Source: Muribaculaceae bacterium (GTDB lineage Bacteria; Bacteroidota; Bacteroidia; Bacteroidales; Muribaculaceae). Taken from it: a DNA stretch of 64,000 nt. Position 1 is the stretch's first letter. Each line of letters opens with the position of its first letter. A program made the position numbers and the translations under genes. The notes below the pieces were generated by a model that did not search any database, was not told where the DNA came from, and was given only the letters and a program-made list of their open reading frames with translations. Shown one piece after another: positions 44,544 to 53,612 of this stretch. The DNA lies in contig JAFQZK010000037.1 of NCBI GenBank assembly GCA_017405965.1, positions 186,001 through 250,000 of the forward strand. Direction: 5' to 3'.

Positions 44544-46883
44544 ATGAAAAGAGTTTTGTCGGCGGTAACAACCTTACTGACCATTGCGGTCGGTTTTGCT
44601 CAGTTGCAGGATGTATTGCCCATAACCGTTCAACGCTTTCTTGATGAACGCTCCGATCGGGAACGCATCACGAGAATCGACCATAATGAGGCCCCATCGT
44701 CACGGTTTGCTCCGTCACGCGTCATCAACGGCGTAGAGATGATGGACGCCTTCATTGACATCGAGGACACTGATGTCATCAGCACCCTGCGGGCCCACGG
44801 CATTCTGGTGAATTGCGAGTTCGGAGACTTTGTCACTGCCCAGATTCCTGTCAGCATACTGGCCGAAGTTCATCACATTCCCGGTGTGAAAGACGTAGAA
44901 CTCAGCCGCCTGGTTGAATTGTGCACCGACACCACATTGAGCGTGACGCATGCCGGCCAAGTCATCAATGGAACAGACTACAGGCTGCCTCAAGGTTATG
45001 ACGGCAGCGGTGTGGTCATCGGCATTATCGACACGGGATTCGACTACCAGCATCTGGCATTTCGTTGTGCCGATGACACAAGCCGCACCCGCATCGTCAG
45101 GGTCTATGACCCCGAGGATTCGACTGGCCTCCCTGCCATAGTTGACGGCAACACGTTGCCCGGATCCATCTTCATGGGTGATCAGATTTACTCGTTGACC
45201 ACCGATAACCTCGAGAACTCTCACGGCACCCACACAGCCAGCATCGCTGCCGGGACGCACGTGAACGGCTATGGAGGCATGGCCCCGGGAGCCGAAATTG
45301 TCTTGTGCTCATCAAGGCTGCTCAACCTGAATATTTCGGAAGCCGAAATCATCAACTGCATCAAATACATATATTCTTATGCTGACAGCGTGGGCAAACC
45401 CTGCGTCATCAGTGTAAGCGTGAGCACCAACGAAGGCCCTCACGACGGCAATGACCGTATCTCCAAGGCTGTCGCCATGTGTACAGGTCCAGGGCACATC
45501 TTTGTCATCGCCTCGGGCAATAACGCCAACCCCTACTACTATGCCAGTGGTCCTGCAACGCTTGACCGGCAATTCAACACCTTGCTCGGCAAACGTCCAG
45601 ACAACGACCCTGACCTCTCTTCATATTACAAAGACGTGTGGTTCGAAGTTTGGGTAAGGCAAAAAAGTGCCAAGCCCCTGATCAAAATCCACATCTATGA
45701 CAAGCAGACCAGTCACATCGTCTGGCAAAGTGAGTTGGTAAACCTGTACAAATACATTAACGTTACAGAAATCAGCGACTATTTCAGTCCTGACTTGAGC
45801 TACGACAGCAAGGGCTATATCAGTGTCGTCATTTCCAACAGTTCTTCTCAAAAGTATATGTCGGAATGCAAACTGTACAACTTAAGATGCAATGAGTTCA
45901 TGATTGACGAGACTGGACGCAGCATCAGCCGTTACGCCATCGGCATGTCCATCTATCCACCTTATCTTGCTTATCCCAACAAGCCAGACAGCATCTACGT
46001 CGATTCATGGGTTGGCACGGGCAGCCGTATGTGGTATCCCAATACGGTTTTCAGGCAGGAGGTCAATGAGAACGGCGACAGCATTATGCGGGCTTTTGAC
46101 CGATTTTATGCAAAGCCCGACACAAGGAGTTGCATCGGTTCCTATGCAGTTCATGACTCCATCATATCGGCCGGAGCCTACGTCGGTCGCAATGCCTACT
46201 ACTCCCTCTCCCGAGGCATGAACGTTCAGGACAACAGTTACACCGTTGGAGACATCTATAATCTATCCAGCTACCAGATGCTCGGCACTGGCCCGACAGA
46301 GGCTGCATTGCCCACCGTCACTGCTCCCGGCGTGCTCGTGGTGGCTGCAGGCAGCCGTTACTCCTACCTCGGCAGGCCCGGCAACGCCGGCAGGGTCATG
46401 GAGGTGGACGGACATTCATGGGGTGTCATGACAGGCACATCGATGGCCGCGCCCACAGTGGCCGGCATCATCGCCCAGTGGCTGCAGATCAACCCCGATC
46501 TCTCGCCCAGCGACATCAAGACTGTGATTGCCGAGACCGCCGTGAAGGATTCTTTCACTCAAAATGCTGACAACGGCTACCGATTCGGCCCCAACGGCAA
46601 GATTGACGCGATGGCCGGGGCTCGTTATCTGCTCCACATCACCGACGATGAGGAGGATGACGTGCTGATGGGTGACGTCAACGGTGACACCAAGGTCAAC
46701 ATCTCAGACATCACGGCACTCATCAACTACCTGTTGTTGCTCACCCCCGAAGACGGGAGTGAGCCTCAGGATAGCACGGTTCACATCAAAACGGCCAACG
46801 CCGATTTCAACGATGACGGTGAAATCACAATCACCGATTTGATTCAACTCATCAGTTACCTCGCGGCAATGGACGAGCTTTAG
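44544..46883 (+). CDS. Secreted S8 subtilisin-like protease with dockerin, copy 3
   Basis: The 779-residue paralogue has signal peptide MKRVLSAVTTLLTIAVGFAQ, propeptide LPITVQRFLDERSDRER, Asp163 (GIIDTGFDYQH), His227 (NSHGTHTAS), oxyanion Asn in IASGNN and Ser in TGTSMAAPTVAG. The tail reads GDVNGDTKVNISDITALINY and DFNDDGEITITDLIQLISY after an Asp/Glu-rich linker. The insertion between Asn and Ser is the most divergent part among copies, consistent with different substrate specificity. Confidence 0.95.
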   Translation: MKRVLSAVTTLLTIAVGFAQLQDVLPITVQRFLDERSDRERITRIDHNEAPSSRFAPSRVINGVEMMDAFIDIEDTDVISTLRAHGILVNCEFGDFVTAQIPVSILAEVHHIPGVKDVELSRLVELCTDTTLSVTHAGQVINGTDYRLPQGYDGSGVVIGIIDTGFDYQHLAFRCADDTSRTRIVRVYDPEDSTGLPAIVDGNTLPGSIFMGDQIYSLTTDNLENSHGTHTASIAAGTHVNGYGGMAPGAEIVLCSSRLLNLNISEAEIINCIKYIYSYADSVGKPCVISVSVSTNEGPHDGNDRISKAVAMCTGPGHIFVIASGNNANPYYYASGPATLDRQFNTLLGKRPDNDPDLSSYYKDVWFEVWVRQKSAKPLIKIHIYDKQTSHIVWQSELVNLYKYINVTEISDYFSPDLSYDSKGYISVVISNSSSQKYMSECKLYNLRCNEFMIDETGRSISRYAIGMSIYPPYLAYPNKPDSIYVDSWVGTGSRMWYPNTVFRQEVNENGDSIMRAFDRFYAKPDTRSCIGSYAVHDSIISAGAYVGRNAYYSLSRGMNVQDNSYTVGDIYNLSSYQMLGTGPTEAALPTVTAPGVLVVAAGSRYSYLGRPGNAGRVMEVDGHSWGVMTGTSMAAPTVAGIIAQWLQINPDLSPSDIKTVIAETAVKDSFTQNADNGYRFGPNGKIDAMAGARYLLHITDDEEDDVLMGDVNGDTKVNISDITALINYLLLLTPEDGSEPQDSTVHIKTANADFNDDGEITITDLIQLISYLAAMDEL

Positions 46884-47022
46884 CAATGGACAGGCTCTTG
46901 GTATTTGAGCCGACACATTGATTCAATATGACAACAAGAGCCCACGAAAGGTTCTCAAACTTCACGGGAACTCAACTGGGACTCATAACTGGACACAAAC
47001 ATATCTTGGTTACTTGAGACAG

Positions 47023-49275
47023 ATGAAAAGAATTTCATTGATTTGCATGCTGATCTTGATGACGATGTTCAGCATAAATGCCCAGATGTTGCTGCCTGTT
47101 ACTGTACAGCAGTTCCTCGACGAGCAGGCTTACAGTGAGCAATTCAAGAGGCAGCAGCGAGCTAACGGTGAGAAATCATTGTTCGTCTCGCCGCGCATGG
47201 TCGACGGCATTCAGATGATCGATGCTTTCATCGCCATCGATGGTGAATACACCACCTCCATGCTTGAAGGGGCTGGAGTGGTCATCAACAGTTTGTTCGA
47301 CGGCTTTGTTACGGCCCAGATACCGGTAGACCGGTTAGCCCAAGTCGCACGCATACCCGGAGTGACCGATATCGAGATCAGTCATCGTCTGGAACAATGC
47401 ACCGACTCCACCATGAGTGTGTGCCACGTGAATCAAGTGTTCAACGGACCCTCCTACGGGCTACCTGCAGCATACAACGGCTCGGGTGTCATTGTGGGTG
47501 TGATTGATGTCGGGTTCGACTACCAGCATCTTGCTTTCAGATCGAGTGACAATCCCCTGCAGACCCGCATCGTGCGCGTTTACAGCACCACCGACAAGAC
47601 CGGACACACGGCTCGCTACAATAAGAACATCAGGTTACCGGGATCGGTATTTATGGGTAATGAAATCTACGGCCTGACGACTGATAATCAGAACGACACT
47701 CATGGCACGCACACAGCGGGCATCGCCACAGGTACCCACGTCAACGGCTATGGAGGCATGGCCCCGGGTGCCGATATTGTCCTGTGTGCCGTCAGCGTGC
47801 TCGACGGAAGCATGTCGGCCGTTGAGGTCGCCAACTGCATGCGCTACATCAACTCCTATGCCGACAGCGTAGGACAGCCCTACGTCGTCAGCCTGAGTGT
47901 GAGCACACCCAACGGTCAACACGACGGCCAAGACTATCTGTCACGCGTCGTCAACCAACTCATGGGCCCGGGACGCATCTTCGTCATTTCGGCCGGTAAT
48001 GATGCCGGCAGGTATTCCTATGCTCATGGTCAAGCCACGCCGTCGGCTCCTTTCAACCTGCTTTTCAAGTGCAAGAACAGCATCGGAGGAGATTCCACCT
48101 ACTACTATGGCGGCGCCTTGGCCGACGTCTGGGTGCGTCAGGAATCCACCAATTTCTATTATAAATTCCACGTGCTGGACATGAACACCGGGCATATCCT
48201 CTGGGAGACCGACGAGTTGTCCTCTAAGACGGTGATCGACGCATCGCAATTGGGTGGCTACTACATTTGCCACACGGCCGACACCGCCGGCTACATCAAG
48301 GCCAGTGGCAGCTACACATCCAACGGAAGGAAATACCGCTTGGACATATCGGTCCACAACTTGATCAGTACCGCTTACACCACTGTCAATGGCGTCAAGA
48401 AAAGCCGATATGGTTTGGGCATCAGCATTTATCCTCGCCAGGAGACCACATGCGACTTTGATGCGTGGGCCTGCAACTCGGGATTCCGTTTCGGCACTTT
48501 CCCGCTTGTATTCAGTTCAGGCTCAGTGATCAAGAATTTTTATGCTGCTCCCAGCGATTCGTGCTGCATCGGAACCTATGCCGTCGGAGATTCAACGATA
48601 TCGGCTGGAGCCTATGCCGCCCGCAACAACTACTACTCCATGAGAGCCGAGAGAGTGGTCACCGACAACACGATCACGGTGGGTGACATCGCATCATTCT
48701 CCAGCTATGAGGTGAGAGGAGCCGGGCCCACAGGCAAAGCACTTCCCACCATTTGCGCCCCGGGCATCAATGTAACCTCGGCAGTGAGCCGTTACTCCTA
48801 TTTCGCCCGTAGCAGCCCCTACACGGTCATGTACAGCGGCGGCAGCTACTGGGGCGTCTTGAGCGGAACCTCGATGGCGGCTCCCACGGTTGCCGGCATC
48901 ATCGCTTTGTGGCTCGAGGCCGACCCCACCCTGTCGGTTGCCGACATAAAAAACATCATAGCCCAATCAGCCACTCATGATATCTACACGATGTTCCGCA
49001 GCAAGGACAAGTTCGGCCCCTACGGCAAGATTGACGCGATGGCGGGCATGAAACTTGTGCTCAAACGCATCACACCCAAGATAGGTGACGTCAACGCCGA
49101 CGGCAACATCAACATTGCCGATGTCACCTTGTTGATCAACTATCTGATAAATGAACAGGGCGGCTTTGTCATCAACGAATTTGCCTCCGACTTAAACTCA
49201 GACGGTAACATCAACATCATTGACCTTACCATACTTATCAATACAGTGCTCAACCTGAAAGCGCTCAATGTGTGA
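47023..49275 (+). CDS. Secreted S8 subtilisin-like protease with dockerin, copy 4
   Basis: From the ATG at 47023 the protein has 750 residues with signal peptide MKRISLICMLILMTMFSINA; an upstream frame to 46918 adds 35 residues that would bury the signal. Residues Asp162 (GVIDVGFDYQH), His227 (DTHGTHTAG), Asn in ISAGND and Ser in SGTSMAAPTVAG are intact. It is the most divergent copy, with a shorter insertion and the tail GDVNADGNINIADVTLLINY, DLNSDGNINIIDLTILINT. No consensus promoter lies in the 139-nt gap, so it may be read with copy 3. Confidence 0.93.
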   Translation: MKRISLICMLILMTMFSINAQMLLPVTVQQFLDEQAYSEQFKRQQRANGEKSLFVSPRMVDGIQMIDAFIAIDGEYTTSMLEGAGVVINSLFDGFVTAQIPVDRLAQVARIPGVTDIEISHRLEQCTDSTMSVCHVNQVFNGPSYGLPAAYNGSGVIVGVIDVGFDYQHLAFRSSDNPLQTRIVRVYSTTDKTGHTARYNKNIRLPGSVFMGNEIYGLTTDNQNDTHGTHTAGIATGTHVNGYGGMAPGADIVLCAVSVLDGSMSAVEVANCMRYINSYADSVGQPYVVSLSVSTPNGQHDGQDYLSRVVNQLMGPGRIFVISAGNDAGRYSYAHGQATPSAPFNLLFKCKNSIGGDSTYYYGGALADVWVRQESTNFYYKFHVLDMNTGHILWETDELSSKTVIDASQLGGYYICHTADTAGYIKASGSYTSNGRKYRLDISVHNLISTAYTTVNGVKKSRYGLGISIYPRQETTCDFDAWACNSGFRFGTFPLVFSSGSVIKNFYAAPSDSCCIGTYAVGDSTISAGAYAARNNYYSMRAERVVTDNTITVGDIASFSSYEVRGAGPTGKALPTICAPGINVTSAVSRYSYFARSSPYTVMYSGGSYWGVLSGTSMAAPTVAGIIALWLEADPTLSVADIKNIIAQSATHDIYTMFRSKDKFGPYGKIDAMAGMKLVLKRITPKIGDVNADGNINIADVTLLINYLINEQGGFVINEFASDLNSDGNINIIDLTILINTVLNLKALNV

Positions 49276-49369
49276 ACAAGAAAGGCCGTATCCAGTCGTG
49301 AGTCCTGGCAAGGCTTGAATGATTTCAAAAAAAACTCATAAAAACGGTAGCAGATCGCCGAAAAGGCTG

Positions 49370-49377
49370 TATCTTTG
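49370..49377 (+). promoter_or_regulatory. -7 box of the BACON-like lipoprotein gene
   Basis: TATCTTTG followed by C; leader about 23 nt. Confidence 0.65.
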
Positions 49378-49405
49378 CTCATCATTACAAAATAAAACAA
49401 TTGAT

Positions 49406-49834
49406 ATGAAGAATCTTTCAAAGTTATTTATCCTCCTGGCGATTGTTCTGCTGGGTGTTTCGTCTTGTGGAAGCGACGAGCCTGATGGCAAGTGGGAAAA
49501 AATGAAATGGCACAACGTTGCTAACCTGATGAACCAGCAAGGCGTTTATCTCATCCCCGAAGAGGGCGGTACATTCGTCTTCCAGTGCAGGAACTACAGC
49601 AATCCATGGATTACTTCTGTCACTGTGGACGGCGTTTCGATTAGCATCGACAATTCCAGTAACAAGGAATACAACGGCGAATGGTGCACCGTGAAATTTG
49701 AAGGGAGCAATTTATCCATCACCGCCCAACCGTTGCCCGCCTCGGTTGAGAGAAGAAACCTCGATATCAGAGTGACGGCTGGCGATATCTTCGACACCCT
49801 CCCGTTCGCCCAACAGAGGGGAATCCATCTATAA
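49406..49834 (+). CDS. Small lipoprotein with BACON-like Ig fold
   Basis: The 142-residue protein has lipoprotein signal MKNLSKLFILLAIVLLGVSSC. The mature domain (PEEGGTFVFQCRNYSNPWITSVTVDG...LDIRVTAGDIFDTLPFAQQ) has the strand pattern of BACON/Ig-like surface domains of Bacteroidetes, which bind carbohydrate or mucin or act as spacers. The frame open to 49319 is rejected because it precedes the promoter. It is monocistronic. Confidence 0.75.
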   Translation: MKNLSKLFILLAIVLLGVSSCGSDEPDGKWEKMKWHNVANLMNQQGVYLIPEEGGTFVFQCRNYSNPWITSVTVDGVSISIDNSSNKEYNGEWCTVKFEGSNLSITAQPLPASVERRNLDIRVTAGDIFDTLPFAQQRGIHL

Positions 49835-49868
49835 GCCACATTCAAGTCACATCAATAGAATCTAAAAA

Positions 49869-49901
49869 GAACCCCAAAAGTCTTTTCAACTTTTGGGGTT
49901 C
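49869..49901 (-). terminator. Terminator of gpmI (bidirectional hairpin)
   Basis: GAACCCCAAAAGT (49869-49881) pairs perfectly with 49889-49901. On the minus strand the stem is followed by TTTTTAG, so it suits gpmI better than the converging lipoprotein gene. Confidence 0.88.
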
Positions 49902-49941
49902 ACTGTATAATGCAGGTTCGGATAATTGATTGCCGGACCCT

Positions 49942-51465
49942 TTACTTGGTCACGTCGATCAGGCCGTGGCCGGTCATCTCCTTGGGCTGCGGCAGACCCA
50001 TGATCTGGAGAATGCTGGGTGCCACGTCGGCCAGACGGCCGGAGTTGATGATGAGCTCAGGATCCTCGGTAACATAGATGATGGGCACGGGATTGAGCGA
50101 GTGGGCCGTGTTGGGCGTGCCGTCGATGTTGACAGCGTGATCGGCATTGCCGTGGTCGGCGATGATAATGACCTCATAACCCGTGGCACGTGCGGCCTCA
50201 ACAGTGTCGTGAACACAGCGGTCGATGGCTTTCACGGCCTTGCAGATGGCGTCATAAACACCGGTGTGACCCACCATGTCGCCGTTGGCGTAATTCACCA
50301 CGATGAAGTCGTACTTGACCTCGCGGATGGCAGCAACGAGTTTGTCGCGCACCTCGTAGGCGCTCATCTCGGGCTTCAAGTCGTAGGTAGCCACGTCGGG
50401 CGAAGGCACCAAGATGCGGTCCTCGTTCTCGAAGGGCTGCTCACGTCCGCCACCGAAGAAGAAGGTCACGTGGGCATATTTCTCGGTCTCGGCAATGTGC
50501 AACTGGCGCTTGCCCAGGCCAGACAGGTACTCTGACAGCGTGTTGTCCACATTCTCCTTGGGGAAAAGCACATGAACATCCTTGAACGTGGGATCATAGG
50601 GCGTCATGCAGTAGTACTGCAAGCCGGGGATGACCTTCATGCCGTCCTCGGGCTTGTCCTCCTGGGTCAAGGCGATGGTGATCTGCTTGGCGCGGTCGTT
50701 GCGGAAGTTGAAGAAAACCACCACGTCGCCTTCCTGGATGCGGCCGTCAACGGTCGAGTTGACGATGGGCTTGATGAACTCGTCGGTCACACCCTCGTCG
50801 TAGGACTCCTGGATGGCGCGTACCATGTCGTCGCTCTGCTTGCCCTCGCCAGCGGTGAGCATGTCATAAGCGATCTTGATGCGGTCCCAGTTGTTGTTGC
50901 GGTCCATGGCATAGTAACGGCCGATGACCGTAGCGACATGGCCGGCGCTCTGCTTGCAATGATCAACGACCTGACCCACAAAGCCCTTGCCGCTCTCGGG
51001 GTCGGTGTCGCGACCGTCCATGAAGCAGTGCACATAGACCTTCTCCAGACCGTACTCCTTGGCGATGTCACACAGCGCCATCAGGTGATCCAGCGAACTG
51101 TGAACGCCACCGGCACTGGTCAGTCCCATGATGTGCAGCGACTTGCCTTGCTCCTTGGCATAGGTGTAGGCGCTCACGATCTCGGGATTCTTCATGATTG
51201 AGCCGTCCTTGATGCTGTTGTTGATCTTCACCAAGTCCTGATAGACGACGCGGCCGCCACCGATGTTCAAGTGGCCCACCTCGCTGTTACCCATCTGTCC
51301 GTCGGGCAGACCGACGTCCTCGCCGCTGGCACGCAGGGTGCTGTGAGGATAAGCGGCACGCAGGAAGTCCAGATAGGGAGTCGGAGTGCTGTAAATCGCG
51401 TTGCTGTAACCCTTGGGGCCCTCGCCCCAACCGTCCAATATCATCAATAAAGCTTTCTTTGCCAT
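49942..51465 (-). CDS. gpmI: 2,3-bisphosphoglycerate-independent phosphoglycerate mutase
   Basis: The 507-residue enzyme begins [14 protein letters not shown], has the nucleophile Ser in [19 protein letters not shown], and the metal sites [24 protein letters not shown] and [11 protein letters not shown]. It interconverts 3- and 2-phosphoglycerate with manganese. Length is typical (505-515). A TATCTTTG box is about 47 nt upstream. Confidence 0.98.
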   Translation of the reverse strand: MAKKALLMILDGWGEGPKGYSNAIYSTPTPYLDFLRAAYPHSTLRASGEDVGLPDGQMGNSEVGHLNIGGGRVVYQDLVKINNSIKDGSIMKNPEIVSAYTYAKEQGKSLHIMGLTSAGGVHSSLDHLMALCDIAKEYGLEKVYVHCFMDGRDTDPESGKGFVGQVVDHCKQSAGHVATVIGRYYAMDRNNNWDRIKIAYDMLTAGEGKQSDDMVRAIQESYDEGVTDEFIKPIVNSTVDGRIQEGDVVVFFNFRNDRAKQITIALTQEDKPEDGMKVIPGLQYYCMTPYDPTFKDVHVLFPKENVDNTLSEYLSGLGKRQLHIAETEKYAHVTFFFGGGREQPFENEDRILVPSPDVATYDLKPEMSAYEVRDKLVAAIREVKYDFIVVNYANGDMVGHTGVYDAICKAVKAIDRCVHDTVEAARATGYEVIIIADHGNADHAVNIDGTPNTAHSLNPVPIIYVTEDPELIINSGRLADVAPSILQIMGLPQPKEMTGHGLIDVTK

Positions 51466-51511
51466 GATAGTATATCTTACCTATTTGAAATAATACTTGT
51501 TTTTGGGACTG

Positions 51512-51519
51512 CAAAGATA
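51512..51519 (-). promoter_or_regulatory. -7 box of gpmI
   Basis: Minus-strand TATCTTTG followed by CAG. A GGACTAAGGACTGG repeat lies directly upstream of it (51537-51570). Confidence 0.7.
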
Positions 51520-51697
51520 GTGAAAAATTTTGAGTTTCCAGTCCTTAGTCCCCAGTTTTTAGTTTCTGGCAGGCAGACGGGCATTGCGGCGTTGACAACG
51601 CCGCCTACCGGACAACACTGACATGACGAGGGGATGGGGGGATGGATTAGGGGTGGTGTTTTTTGGGGGAGGAAGAGGAATTATTGTATTTTTTTAG
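51520..51697. other. Divergent gpmI / LRR-protein intergenic region
   Basis: Contains the TTAGTCC-type repeat (51537-51570), a palindrome (51586-51604) and a G-rich AGGGGATGGGGGGATGG stretch (51629-51645). No gene seen. Confidence 0.5.
51586..51604. repeat. Palindrome GCGGCGTTG-A-CAACGCCGC
   Basis: A perfect 9-bp inverted repeat around one base, sharing the core GCGTTGWCAACGC with 14105-14125. Confidence 0.8.
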
Positions 51698-51705
51698 TAA
51701 TTTTG
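51698..51705 (+). promoter_or_regulatory. -7 box of the LRR-protein gene
   Basis: TAATTTTG followed by CGG; leader about 46 nt. -33 element unclear. Confidence 0.6.
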
Positions 51706-51756
51706 CGGATATGTAACCAAATGTAAACGAGTATTAAACCTAAAAAACCGAGGATT

Positions 51757-53463
51757 ATGAAAAAGATTCACATCCAAACTAAACACCTGTGCACGCTGGC
51801 GGTGATGCTGCTGGCAGGCTTGTTTACGGCCACGGCAGCCGACTTTGTGGTCGATGGCATTTCCTACAATGTGATCGGCGAGAATGAGGTCGAAGTGACC
51901 AAGCACGACGAGGGCAAGTATGAGGGCGAGGTCATCGTTCCCAGCAGCGTCGTCAATGATGGCGTCACCTATCAGGTCACGCGCATCGGCAGTTCCGCCT
52001 TCTCTTACAGTACTGACCTGCTGCAAGTCGGGATTTCGGAAGGTGTTACCGAGATCAAGAGAAATGCTTTCAGTTCATGCAACAATCTGGAATCGGTCGA
52101 GTTTCCGAACTCTCTCGAGAGGATCGAGGAATATGTATTCACGTATTGTTATGCGATAACGAATTTCTATTTCCCGAAGAATGTATCTTATATTGACCAG
52201 TATGCTTTTTACGCTTGCCCCAACATCTCGTCGTTCATGTGCAGCGGCTTGAATCCCAATTTCAAGACCGTGAACGGTGTGCTGTACTCCAAGGACATGA
52301 CCAGGCTTCTTCTGTACCCGTCCGGAGCACCAGCCACGACGTTTGACATCCCCTCGACGGTGACCCGCATCGAAGCGGCGGCGTTCTCCTCTAACGACAT
52401 CCTGGTTCAAGTCAACTTCCCCGAGAGTGTCACCTGGATGGGCAACGGCGTTTTTCGTGACTGCGACAACCTGGAAACTGTGGAACTTTCCGACGGCATC
52501 CATCACATGGGTCCGATGATGTTCTACCACTGCGACAAACTGGCTCATGTGAAACTGCCGGCCTCGCTGGACACCATCTGCAACGGTTCGTTCATGCACC
52601 TGGCCTCGCTGCAAGAAATTGTGATTCCCCGCAACGTGAAATTCATCGATGATTTTGCATTCAGCGAGTCACCAATGCTCGAGAAAGTCACCTTTGAGGA
52701 GGGCAGCATTCTCGACGGCATCGGACTGAGGGTGTTTGAGTACTGCTATTCGCTGGACAACTTCGACATGCCTAACTCTGTCACATGGATGGACGGCCAA
52801 GCGTTCGGCGACTGCACCTCGCTGAAGAATGTCCACTTGAGCGACAACCTCACCATCTTTGGCAATTCCACCTTCTGGGGATGCACGTCGATTGTCGAAG
52901 GAGTTATCCCCGGCAAAGTCATCTCCATCAAGAACGCCTATGTGGAATGCACCTCGCTCAAGCGAGTCAAGATCGGCGACAAGGATTCTGCGCCTGGTGT
53001 CACGCTGATCAAGAATTGCGGCGTGTCGCGCAGTCCCGAGGTTGAGTATATTGAATTGGGGGCCAATGTCGATAGCTTGGAGACCTCGGCCTTCGCAGGT
53101 GTCAACAATCTCAAAGTTGTCGTCTGCTGGGCTGCGACGCCTCCCCGATGCCATGACTACTGGTCATCGTTCAGTCCCTCACCTAATCGCCTGAATGCCA
53201 CGCTGTATGTGCCACAGGCATCGCTGGAAGCCTACAGCTCGGCCTATGACTGGAGAGACTTCCCTGTCATTGCTGCTATCGAGTATGTAGGGGACCTGAA
53301 CTTCAACGGCAGCCTTGACGTCACCGACGTGACCATGATGATCAACCTCTTGATGGCTGACGATCCAGGCGAGTTCGCCCCCTATGCCGACGTGAACCTC
53401 GACGGACGCATCGACATCACGGACATCACCACGCTTATCAACCGCGTCGTCAACAGCCGTTGA
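51757..53463 (+). CDS. Secreted BspA-like leucine-rich-repeat protein with dockerin
   Basis: The 568-residue protein has a signal peptide (1-27), then about 15 LRR_5 units of about 23 residues (for example NAFSSCNNLESVEFPNSLERI, YVFTYCYAITNFYFPKNVSYI) from about 60 to 450, and a C-terminal dockerin-like pair (GDLNFNGSLDVTDVTMMINL, DVNLDGRIDITDITTLINR). BspA-type repeats mediate surface adhesion to host proteins or other bacteria. It stands alone, divergent from gpmI, and shares its tail with the protease array 2.5 kb away. Confidence 0.93.
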   Translation: MKKIHIQTKHLCTLAVMLLAGLFTATAADFVVDGISYNVIGENEVEVTKHDEGKYEGEVIVPSSVVNDGVTYQVTRIGSSAFSYSTDLLQVGISEGVTEIKRNAFSSCNNLESVEFPNSLERIEEYVFTYCYAITNFYFPKNVSYIDQYAFYACPNISSFMCSGLNPNFKTVNGVLYSKDMTRLLLYPSGAPATTFDIPSTVTRIEAAAFSSNDILVQVNFPESVTWMGNGVFRDCDNLETVELSDGIHHMGPMMFYHCDKLAHVKLPASLDTICNGSFMHLASLQEIVIPRNVKFIDDFAFSESPMLEKVTFEEGSILDGIGLRVFEYCYSLDNFDMPNSVTWMDGQAFGDCTSLKNVHLSDNLTIFGNSTFWGCTSIVEGVIPGKVISIKNAYVECTSLKRVKIGDKDSAPGVTLIKNCGVSRSPEVEYIELGANVDSLETSAFAGVNNLKVVVCWAATPPRCHDYWSSFSPSPNRLNATLYVPQASLEAYSSAYDWRDFPVIAAIEYVGDLNFNGSLDVTDVTMMINLLMADDPGEFAPYADVNLDGRIDITDITTLINRVVNSR

Positions 53464-53489
53464 CGGCAGCGACAGCAGTACCTAACAGC

Positions 53490-53521
53490 AAGCCCTGTAC
53501 TGGTGGATCAGTACAGGGCTT
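53490..53521 (+). terminator. Hairpin after the LRR-protein gene
   Basis: AAGCCCTGTACTG (53490-53502) pairs perfectly with 53509-53521 across a 6-nt loop; no T run follows. A second small hairpin TGCAAGCC/GGCTTGCA lies at 53541-53559. Confidence 0.65.
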
Positions 53522-53612
53522 ACTGTGCTTGAGGGGATGGTGCAAGCCAGAGGCTTGCAATACACCGACAATGCCGGCGGAGCGGGACGAAGAGGACGGA
53601 TATAACGGCCTT

